From positions 1-39,787 of the forward strand of contig NW_003153285.1 in NCBI RefSeq assembly GCF_000003605.2: DNA of 39,787 nucleotides, in the 5' to 3' direction. The notes under the pieces were generated by a model. It worked only from the letters and a program-made list of their open reading frames with translations, did no database searches and was not told the origin of the DNA. This stretch comes from Saccoglossus kowalevskii. Its lineage: Eukaryota; Hemichordata; Enteropneusta; Harrimaniidae. A program made the translations under genes and the position numbers. Of the stretch, positions 31,876 to 39,787 are shown one piece after another (the stretch's first letter is position 1; every line of letters begins with the position of its first letter).

Positions 31876-32417
31876 TCTCTCTCTTCTGCGTCTATCGTGG
31901 AGTATTCGCCAAGACCAACTCAAACTCTCTTTATTCATTTTCAAAACTCTAACCAATTACAAAGCAGTAAAAAGACTCTAAGGCGTAAACTTCAATCATA
32001 AAGCCAATCAAACTAAGTACTGAATACGTCATATCTTTTGATTAATCGTTCACTACATTAATAACTACGGATGTCAGAATCGCGACGGATATCTGGTAAT
32101 TAGTTCCAAATCACTGAGCCAAGTTCCGTCCAAAACTTCAAATAGACCTGAACGATGACAGACATAACACAGCAATTCAGCTAATAATCAGCTAATTAAG
32201 TCGGTCAACAGATACGCAAAAACAAATTCATGACACATCACACAATTTGCATATTCACTCAGTTTGTGGAATGTTTTTGTAGCGCCCTTGCTCTATTGGT
32301 ACACTGTGACTTGATATCCTTAATTTCGTTATTGCTGATCGAATTTTATAGTTTACAATAAATTTAAGATAGTTTTCAAATTTGTAATTCTTTTTAACCT
32401 GTTATAGGTCCATGATT

Positions 32418-32448
32418 AGGTAGGTAGGTAGGTGGGTAGGTAGGTAAC
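32418..32448. repeat. (GGTA)n microsatellite
   Basis: About seven tandem GGTA units with one GGTG variant. Confidence 0.9.
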
Positions 32449-33080
32449 CTGATCACAGTTCATATTTCACATCGGCTCAGAAAATTTGAGCCCCTCTTGT
32501 GTAAAAGAACATTTTTGACATGTTGATTGTTCTCAGAAAATATGCATTTTAGATTTTGTTATAAGATATTTCTGATTTGTCGAACCACGAGTGGTTACTC
32601 GTTGTAAGACTTGTGGGCACCCGCAACCGGCTGTGAACTCATGAAACCGATAGAGGGCGTGCTATCATATTCTAGTTTGAACTCGGTTTCATCTGATATC
32701 AATATTTCTTTTGACATTGTTTACATCATATGAAAGCTCGGACAGAAAACCAACAAATTAGTCTGAGTTCATATTTCTGATTTTATATAATACTGAACCA
32801 AAATGACTATTTTGGCACGAAATGATATTGCAAAGGGTAAAAAGGCCTCAGGCTGGTGGATATTGTCACGTCATAGCGACAAAAGCTAGTGCTTCAAACA
32901 ACCAGCGACATTTGTGATTCTGCCTGTACAATCCGAAATTTAGAACAATGTATGTATAAATTTGGTAGCACAATAATTATTTTGGCTGAGTAAAAGTATT
33001 ATACATTGTATTTCTTTTAAATAAAAAAAATTGATTTCCAAGACGAAAGAAGGCATTGAAATGTTGAATCTGTATATACT

Positions 33081-33110
33081 CACAGTCACTCTCCTACTAG
33101 AGTGACTGTG
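33081..33110. other. Perfect 12-bp hairpin with 6-base loop
   Basis: CACAGTCACTCT at 33081-33092 and AGAGTGACTGTG at 33099-33110 are exact reverse complements around CCTACT. There is no T tract and no adjacent gene, so a terminator-like role is not supported. Confidence 0.85.
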
Positions 33111-33129
33111 ATATATTATAGATAATAGT

Positions 33130-33500
33130 GCTTGTCATAGATAGATAGATATTTTATTTGACACAAAAGTTAGTATGAATAAAAAAGCATACAATAAATC
33201 AATGGTCAAAAAAACAAACAAAAACATAGACTAAACTAAAGCTTAGAAATAAAATCAATAAATTTTCCCAAGCTATTGACAATGAAGCTATCTTTAGTGC
33301 CTAGCAAGCACTTGAATTTCTCATGAGTTGATAACTTGCAAATGTTGTCATCATAAATTGCTAATTCAGCTTCAAATTTAGTACGAGCTTGTACAATCTG
33401 ACTATTTTTACATGCTAGTAATACGCGAAATTCATCCCCAATAGTTTGTTCATTACATAGAGAACAATACCTCAGCTTTGCTCTGGAGGTGTTTTGTTTA
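33130..33500 (-). mobile_element. LINE 3' segment: C-terminal Cys/His knuckle and tail (minus strand)
   Basis: Read on the minus strand it gives RYCSLCNEQTIGDEFRVLLA then C and a long helical tail ending near 33241. This is the knuckle that follows reverse transcriptase in animal non-LTR elements. The 3' end carries AAATAAAATATCTATCTATC, a short repeated tail of the kind seen in CR1/L2-type elements. It appears to belong to the element whose other parts lie at 33545-35400. Confidence 0.6.
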
Positions 33501-33544
33501 GTTTTTCAATTGGCAACGAGTGAGAAGAAATGCGAAACTAAGTG

Positions 33545-34530
33545 AAGCTGACCCATTATTATTATTTAACATCTACATCAATGACCTATCTGACAGTCTT
33601 AAAAAACAGAACCTGCACCAATATTATTTGCATACTTTTTGCAGATGACATTGCCATTTGTTCAAACAAAAGTACAGGACTACAAGATAGTCTTAATTTG
33701 TTTAAAAGCTACTGAGTCAAATGGAGTAAAATTATTATTTCTAATAACAGGGGAAGAAAGATCGATGGCAAATTTTACTTAGGAGACCAACAGGTAAAAG
33801 TCGTCCCAACATATACCTACTTAGGTATAACTTTTCAAAGTAGTGGTAATTTTACAATTGCTATCGATAATCTAGTAAAGAAAGTAATGCGTGCAATAGG
33901 TGCATTAAAACAAACACATAGCCTATACATTGTATAGTTTCGCCAAAAAATGCTATTCAGTTATATCGCAGTACAATCCTATTTTATGGATCTGAGATAT
34001 GGGGGGGGGGGGCTTTTACTTTCAAACTTCTTAAAACAAAAAATAAGAAAGACAATGTTACTTTGAACAACTCGACATTAAACTTTGCAAACATATTTTA
34101 GGGGTTAATAATAAGGCCAGCAATGCAGCAACTAGAGCTGAACTTGATAGCTATCCTCTAATTATTGACATAAGTTCACAAACGTTGAAGTATTATGAAA
34201 GACAAAAATCAATTTAAAATAATCATCTTCTGGACTGTGCTTTCAATACTGACAATAAAATGAATGGTGATTCTTGGGCAGCATTTGTTAAAAGATTATT
34301 CACATTAACTAAAATTAGTGATGAATCTAACACTACAGAATTCAAAACCAAATTCAAACAACTATAATAAAGTCTGTTTGTCAACGGTATTTAAACCAGA
34401 AAAGATTAAGCTGCGTACTATACCCCGTATAACAAGTCAGAACAAAATTTTGAATTTGAACCATATTCAGAACAATTCAAAACTGAATTAAAATTTAATG
34501 ACTGCAATTTAATCTTTAACAGTGCTGACA
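33545..34530 (+). mobile_element. LINE reverse transcriptase fragment, inverted relative to flanking LINE parts
   Basis: The + strand encodes, with stops and shifts, PLLFNIYINDLSDSL, then ADDIAICSN (the catalytic xADD box of reverse transcriptase), then YLGITFQSSG and a thumb/connection region (AATRAELDSYPLIIDIS). The first reverse transcriptase motifs are missing. In-frame stops show it is dead. The flanking LINE pieces on both sides read on the opposite strand. G11 at about 34003-34013 interrupts it. Confidence 0.65.
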
Positions 34531-34934
34531 ACTAGTCAGTCCAGTCAGTAGTTTGAATTGGGGGTAAATGATTAGTGCTATTAGCGCTATTGAACTCTTT
34601 AATATTTTTAATAGCCTCCCAAAAATCTTTTGGATTTTTATTGAAGTAGCATCGACTTGTCATTGAATTCATTTTTCTTAAATTTAACAAGTTTTTTTGT
34701 AGTATTTGTTCAAGTTCTTTCTCAGCATTCACAAGTTTTGATCAAATGAAAATTTGTCAGGTTGTTTAGAAATATCTTTTAGGCCTTTACGTGCTTTCTC
34801 TAACTCACCGTTAAACCATTTCTGTTTTTTACTTTTACCGCTTTGATTTGTTTCCCTAGCCTTAATTTCAACAAATTTCACAGCTTTATCAGTTGCGCTA
34901 TACATAATGTCATTAAATGCTGAGATAGCTTCAT
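34531..34934 (-). mobile_element. LINE segment between endonuclease and reverse transcriptase (minus strand)
   Basis: Minus-strand frames give ISAFNDIMYSATDKAVKFVE, then KKQKWFNGELEKARKGLKDI, then NAEKELEQILQKNLLNLRKM and NPKDFWEAIKNIKEFN. This is the characteristic linker (W-N-xEL ... F-W) upstream of reverse transcriptase in CR1/L2/Jockey-like elements. It contains frameshifts and is non-functional. Confidence 0.6.
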
Positions 34935-35167
34935 CAGTGGCGGCGGCAGAGGGGCGGTCGCCCCCTCGAAAAAAATGTTGGGGCGTCGTCCCTTCAAAAT
35001 GAAGCTGAAACCCTCTGTGTCAGCAAAATGTGACCCTCAAAATGCTGAAAAATTCAAAACTGTTAAGGGGGAGCATGCCCCGGACTCCCTAGTAAGGTCG
35101 CGCCTCGGGCGCGAGGTTGGTGAACAGTTTTCGCCCCTCCATGTAAAATGTTGTGTCGCCGCCTTTG
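34935..35167. mobile_element. 233-bp non-autonomous DNA transposon inserted into the LINE
   Basis: The ends CAGTGGCGGCGGCA (left) and the complement of CAAAGGCGGCGACA (right) form a 14-bp imperfect terminal inverted repeat. TTCAT flanks both sides (34930-34934 and 35168-35172) as a 5-bp target duplication. The element is CpG-rich against AT-rich LINE sequence and interrupts its minus-strand reading. Termini of the CAGTGGCGG kind suggest a hAT relative, but the 5-bp duplication is shorter than the usual 8, so the superfamily is open. The frame at 34975-35196 is not a gene. Confidence 0.7.
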
Positions 35168-35400
35168 TTCATTATTCTAATCTAAAATGTTTTTAAGCAG
35201 AAAAGCTGTCATTTTATCAGGTGACTCTTCGGAGTTAAGCTGTGTAATGAAATAAACTTTAGATGAGCTATTCCAAATGTATTTTTGTATGTCAATATCA
35301 GAGCTCATAGTCATATTAGTGTTACTTTAGTCGCAAACATATCACTGTTCAAGTTGATAGGCAGTACGGCGGAAAAGATCGTTGATTTCAATCTCAATTT
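35168..35400 (-). mobile_element. LINE endonuclease C-terminal fragment (minus strand)
   Basis: Minus-strand translation includes SSDIDIQKYIWNSSSKVYF then ITQLNSEESPDKMTAFLL. This fits the stretch between endonuclease and reverse transcriptase and continues into the 34531-34934 segment once the inserted element is disregarded. The 5' end of the LINE is not recognisable beyond about 35400. Confidence 0.4.
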
Positions 35401-35940
35401 ATCCAAAATGTCATATAATCATTAAAAAACTGGATGAAAAAAGGTAAAAATGATTGCTGTTTTTCAGCATTATCGTGTGTGTCGTCATCGTAAGAGTAAA
35501 ATGTTAAATATCAGACCACTAAAAAATCTTCAGTGGTCTGAGGTTAGATATATGATTTTATTACGATGCAAAAAGTTTTCAATTCTCAGTAAGTTTCTGA
35601 GCAAATAAAGGACGACTTTAATGTAATTAAAATCAAACAAAACATGTTTGTTTTATTCCGAGCACTCTTTGCTTCCAGCATTGCAGCTGCACTTAATAAC
35701 TGTCAACGAAAAAGTAACCAAGCCAGCAGTATGCAAATATAGCTCATTGTTTTTCAAACAAAATAGCAATTTTGATAGTTGAAATTTGTAACGCTAAACT
35801 GATATCGATATTGCTACTCTGTTTGTGCCATACTGCTAGTTGGGTTGCTTTTTCGTTCACATTAATGGAAATTTGGTACGTTGTTTATAGTAGACCTGTT
35901 CAGTCGACCTTTCCAGCTATTTTTTTCATGTTTTGCGCCA
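35401..35940. other. Non-coding stretch upstream of the third gene
   Basis: AT-rich. A short inverted pair, TCAGACCACT and AGTGGTCTGA, lies at about 35511-35540. Nothing else was recognised. Confidence 0.5.
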
Positions 35941-35944
35941 ACTA

Positions 35945-36181
35945 CCCCGCCCACTTACTGCAACCAATCACAAGTGAAGTTTGAAACAGTAACAAACTGA
36001 ACCAATCAGAAGTGAGTTTACATGACCTGACCTTCGAAGAGTCCCCGGATGACAGCTGTTACTATAATCTTTTGAACGTTCAAAGTGGATGCTCTACATC
36101 GGAAATCGCTGCAAAAATTCCACGGTTTTAGAGAAAAATAACCTGTCACCGATAAAGATTGTGTAAAAGACAGAAAAAATC
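35945..36181 (+). promoter_or_regulatory. Candidate promoter of the right-hand gene: GC box and two CCAAT boxes
   Basis: CCCCGCCC (35945-35952) is a GC-box match. CCAAT at 35964-35968 and 36002-36006 sits within the repeated words ACCAATCACAAGTGA and ACCAATCAGAAGTGA, 38 bp apart, an arrangement typical of NF-Y-dependent promoters. The ATG is about 176 bp beyond the second CCAAT. No TATA box is clear. Transcription start is not determined. Confidence 0.5.
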
Positions 36182-36199
36182 ATGGATACCAGGTATTCG
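36182..36199 (+). CDS. Right-hand gene exon 1 (six coding codons)
   Basis: ATG through TCG encodes MDTRYS, followed by donor GTAAGT in phase 0. Joining it to exon 2 gives a continuous RYSPARSPY motif, in which the SP repeat runs across the junction; this supports the pairing. Confidence 0.7.
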
Positions 36200-38635
36200 G
36201 TAAGTATATACGACCAGATCGCGAACCGTGGAACCATTTCTGGGGGTATAGTAGATCGACAGTGTCGTGTATCACACTGGGATCGAGTAAAAACTTGTGT
36301 TCCAATCTAACTGTTCTTTGGAAATCAACCGTACCATCCAGTTAGGTGTCAGTGCTTTCGATTGTATATGGAGTTGTATCTTAGTTTAATCCTGGCAGAT
36401 CACCTGGCAACATTCAATTTAGTTTGACCAGAGTCGTCTGGGATTTAATCGTTTCACTGCTAGCGAAGTTTAGGCGGTTGGTTGACGCGGAGCACAACAT
36501 GTTTCGTTTCTCGTGTATATAATATTAATATGACACGGTGCATGAAAATGGACTTTCTTTTCCATTGAAACATGCCCGGTTCCTTAGCACTAAATAGACT
36601 TGCCAGGGAAGGATATTTACAGTGATCAATGGTTTAAATGCTAGATATTATTTTCCAATGAATTGTAAACAATTGGTTCGTGTACGTTGAAGCATTCCAG
36701 TCCGTTCATGTCATGACGTGCTGTAACTGTCAGATGCCGAAGTTGACTGGGAACTCTTGAAAGTTTCCATGACGAATAATCGTCTAAATATATTATCGTA
36801 ATTTTAACAGAGTAATCCTAAACTAGTCTTTCCTTTTCTGCGTAATAATGTGATTTGTTGAGGTGATGTGGGATTACACCCATGGGAATAGGATGAGGCA
36901 TATTTGGTCTGAATTTTCAGTGCTTCTGAATTTTGGTGATCATTTCGGTTTTTCATTAGTTTGTTTGAATTTCACTTGAAATTCACCCTTGGTTTTCAAG
37001 GATTCTGCTCTGTTCTGTTCTGTTCTAAATTACTGTGACCTCCAGTAATTCAGAACCAGAGGCACATCTTTAAATATGTCTCTCAATTTATGCATTTTTG
37101 TGCGTCCTTAGAATGGAACTTTACAGATATATCTCATATACCGATAGTTGTTAAGTATAATCTTAGACTAAGTGTAGACTAACAGTACTGCATCATACAA
37201 TATTTACGCTGAAACTGAAAGAAAAAAACTGACCAAAGCACATACTTTTCAGTTAATACCGGTAGTACCTGTGTGTACTAGCCATGATGTGAAAATGGAA
37301 CGAAATCTTTATCCTTTCCATTTTCTAGTGCTTGTCAGTGCAAGCAATAAATAGTAATAAAAAAACTGAATTTAGGATATGTTATATTGCAGGAATTTAT
37401 AGTTTTCATGTCATTTTCTGCCTAACAGGGTACCAGATTTGCTAAAAAAATGTATAATTTGAACATTCAGTGAATCATGCACTTCATGCATACCTCACCG
37501 CTAAGTGTTAGTTCTGTAATTCGATCTAATTTTGCCAGACAATCTTACTGATTTAAAAAAATTTAGAATTTCCTAGCAGTGAAACCTCAGCTGTTTTTAA
37601 ACTGAGGACATTGACTTGCTTGGATATGTCTAAAGCTTTTTCCCCGCTCTCCTGAGAAAATATTCCTAAAACAATGTAAAGTTTAAGAATTGAGCTTCTT
37701 GGTAATTTGCCAAACTTTCTATTTGTGCTGTTTGCTGTGTTTAGGTATATACCCTACAGGGATACGTTTATGCATGACTTGCTGTAGGATATATATACAT
37801 GTACATGTACATTTTGTATGCATCCATCTTCTGACTCAATTGGACACAGGCACAATAAACTTGGCAGCAGTCTGTTGAATTACTGTAAAATAATTATTTT
37901 TGCTTGAATTAATTTTTGCTGAAAATTCTTTTTGGGTATTTTGTATGGCATTTATTTTTACTGATTTTTTAACAAGTTAAATGTAAAATACTAGTATATA
38001 AAAAAAGGGTGTATTCGCTGGATTTTTATTTCCACTGAAATATAGTATTTTACTGTAGTCCGTATTCTCGATTGGTAATTAACAGAATCTGTTATCTCAG
38101 TTGTGTACCACGAGCCAGTTGTAGTCCTTTTGTTAACGCTTGTTGAACAATCACTAAATGAATGAGTGCGACTTTAAAGAAGCTATGAACTACATGTTAT
38201 CTGGAAAATTTAAAAAACATTCTGTTTCTTGCTTTTCAATCATACCTAGTTTTTTTCGACATTTTTGGGTATTGTATATAAAGTATTTTGCATTGTTCTT
38301 ATTATTTTTAAAAATCTTTTATTGTAATAATAAGTACAGAATGAAAAACAATGTTACAGTAGCAAGTCTTTTTATTTTTCAGCCTGCCAGATCACCCTAC
38401 CTCAGCAGTACGCAATCTCCATACAGACCCTCGTACTCTCACCTTTACGAAGGCTATAGTAGATCACCGGCTGTACGGGATAACGAAGATTCCTATCGAG
38501 ACTATCCAAATAGTAGACCGCTACTAGATGACCAGGTCTACCCACCGTCACCGAGCACACCCACCAGATCTCTTCTGAAAACTACTATGGCTAGATCGCC
38601 TTCAAAGGCCGGCATCCCAGAAAGCAACACTCGAG
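36182..38635 (+). CDS. Unrecognised Ser/Pro-rich protein, first two exons (partial)
   Basis: Joining 36182-36199 to 38383-38635 gives about 90 residues. The protein begins MDTRYSPARSPYLSSTQSPY. It is rich in Ser, Pro, Tyr and Arg with several S/T-P and RSP sites, and includes SRPLLDDQ and PPSPSTPTRSLL; it is probably disordered and phosphorylated. ATG 36182 has A at -3 and G at +4, and an in-frame TAA lies 18 bases upstream (36164-36166). Exon 2 ends at donor GTAAGA in phase 1, so the gene continues beyond the right edge or in unseen exons. No domain is recognisable. Cytoskeletal or nuclear-envelope proteins often begin this way, but I cannot name it. Confidence 0.7.
36200..38382 (+). other. 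Intron 1 of the right-hand gene
   Basis: A 2.18-kb intron. Contents are a short TCTGT-type repeat near 37010, a CATGTACATGTACAT run near 37797, and a TACTGTAAAAT-family element (37881-38057). The acceptor is TTTATTTTTCAG. Confidence 0.65.
37881..38057 (+). mobile_element. TACTGTAAAAT-family MITE-like element, best copy
   Basis: A 177-bp element starting TACTGTAAAATAATTA and ending TAGTATTTTACTGTA, which are imperfect inverted repeats. The interior words TTTTTGCTGAAAA, GTATTCGCTGGATTTTTATT and TCCACTGAAAT match, in order, the copy at 23182-23374. Non-coding. Confidence 0.7.
38383..38635 (+). CDS. Right-hand gene exon 2
   Basis: 253 bp, 84 codons plus one base, from PARSPYLSSTQSPYRPSYSH to GIPESNTRG. 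Flanked by TTTTTCAG and GTAAGA. The open frame extends upstream into the intron as far as 38158, but that part is AT-derived and hydrophobic, unlike the exon. Codon use is clearly richer in C and G than its surroundings. Confidence 0.75.
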
Positions 38636-39787
38636 GTAAGAGAGGCTGGTGTATTTTCATATGGCAGTATAGAATAAGTCTTATTTATTGTTAGGTTTGT
38701 GCAAAGTAATGTCTATAACAGGGATATTTTTAAACAAGGGAACAGGGTGCAGCACCCTCATGCCATGGCCATGCATCCCCTTACCCTGGGGAGCAGATCC
38801 TCTGACAACCATAAAATTCTGAATGACCAGGGATCACATGAAGCCACAGTCTTCAATTGTGACCTGTCTGATAGTAATTTTGGCCCTAAGGAAGCCACAG
38901 AATGCTCCATTTTAACTTAGAATTAGCAAAAACTACACACCCTGGTAGGGAGAACCCTATCTCCCCCACTTGGTGGCGCCACTGAATTGCAGTGCTCCCT
39001 CTTGCAGTTTTTTTACTAGAAAAACCCCTGGTAAAATATTGCTATCCAATAACTTTTCATAGGCTGCAGGAGTCTATAATTACATTCTATAAAAATGCAT
39101 GATTTAATAAATGGTAACGTCCATTTTGTTTTCTGTAATATGTATCTAGAGCAAATAGATTCCTCTAGGATTTATAATTTGATAAAAAACCCATAAGATA
39201 CTGAGAAATAATTGGGAAACATCATAGTAGCTACTGATATTGAAATTAAAAGTAAATGACAGCAAATAAACAGCATGGTAAATATTATGTCAAATCAGAA
39301 TAAACATGCACTGCATGCATTACTCAAATCAACACCCATGTACAAAACCTAACAGTGTTTGAAATTAAAAGTTAAAGTTGCCTGTCCATTGATTGGACTT
39401 GTTTGAGAATTAAATTAAATTAATTGATGATGCAAGATAAATTACAACATATAATTTAAAATAAAATGTTAATGCTTGGCTAAGTATCATTTCATATATT
39501 TCATAAGTCTTTAAAATCTGAAAGCAATAGCAATATGGGACTACTCCATTCGGTCAGTTAGTAGTAACTCGATATCTTTATTCACCTGTCCACAAAGGGC
39601 AGGAAATTTGTTCATTATCGGTAATCTAAAATCAGGCTATCTGGGACAGGTGAACAGGCCGACAGGCCTTGATCTCAACCCCAGTCTAATCGCCTAGCCA
39701 ATGCAGATCATTTAATCTTGTGTAATTAACACAATTGGAACTATTTCGGGATAATTGGATTCCCTTAAAATGTGCTACTGGAGGGAA
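38636..39787 (+). other. Intron or flank at right edge
   Basis: Contains the inverted copy of the dispersed repeat (38756-39027). From 39028 to the end is AT-rich sequence with no exon that I can support. Confidence 0.55.
38756..39027 (-). repeat. Dispersed repeat, copy B (inverted match of 9334-9600)
   Basis: The reverse complement reads AAAAAAACTGCAAGAGGGAG through to TGCTCCCCAGGG, parallel to copy A. It differs by scattered substitutions and small indels. The minus orientation relative to copy A makes a pair of inverted repeats about 29 kb apart. An open frame on the plus strand through it is not a gene. Confidence 0.8.

Larger units (their letters stand above)
31876..33129. other. Non-coding stretch
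   Basis: No gene is seen. It contains a (GGTA)n microsatellite near 32418-32448 and a perfect 12-bp hairpin at 33081-33110. Otherwise it is featureless AT-rich sequence. Confidence 0.5.

Noticed and set aside
33081-33110. Hairpin as a transcription terminator or histone-type 3' end
   Set aside because: No adjacent gene, no T tract and the wrong stem-loop sequence for a histone mRNA end.
34975-35196. Plus-strand 73-codon frame
   Set aside because: Lies within the 233-bp inserted DNA element, which is non-coding.
38158-38382. Upstream extension of right-hand gene exon 2 to an ATG at 38158
   Set aside because: AT-rich hydrophobic reading ahead of a strong TTTTTCAG acceptor; joining to MDTRYS at 36182 is more coherent.

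Overview
The window is animal nuclear DNA: AT-rich, intron-dense, with GT-AG introns, scattered transposon remnants, minisatellites and a long (TG)n tract. It carries one complete gene and parts of two others. The complete gene is an orthologue of the histone demethylase LSD1/KDM1A: sixteen coding exons on the + strand between 6234 and 26936, joining in frame to 817 codons. Immediately upstream and divergent is the 5' part of an orthologue of HDX (highly divergent homeobox), exons at 5013-5216 and 2947-3498 on the - strand; the rest would lie beyond the left edge. At the right edge (36182 onward, + strand) the first two exons of a Ser/Pro-rich protein that I do not recognise begin. The phylum cannot be fixed from the sequence. 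The near-vertebrate KDM1A sequence, an HDX gene and the intron-rich structure suggest an invertebrate deuterostome or a spiralian rather than an insect or nematode; that is inference.

Layout: 1-2946 is non-coding (probably HDX intron) with a GC-rich island, a pogo/Tigger remnant and a 31-bp minisatellite. 2947-5216 is HDX. 5217-6233 is a divergent promoter region of about 1 kb. 6234-26936 is KDM1A, whose introns hold small MITE-like families, a long perfect-stem hairpin in intron 6, a (TG)n tract in the 6.3-kb intron 8, a Harbinger-like element studded with 16-bp palindromes in intron 10 and a 21-bp minisatellite in intron 11. 26937 to about 28780 is probable 3' UTR. 28.8-35.9 kb is gene-poor and holds two non-LTR retrotransposon remnants, one with its middle segment inverted and a 233-bp DNA element inserted into it. 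35.9-39.8 kb is the promoter and first exons of the third gene, with two more repeats.

KDM1A removes methyl groups from mono- and dimethylated histone H3 lysine 4. HDX is predicted to bind DNA through an atypical homeodomain. The two start codons are about 1.02 kb apart on opposite strands, so they may share regulation. I see no prokaryote-like system, CRISPR array, tRNA or rRNA. The unusual material is in the repeats, the hairpins and the divergent gene pair.
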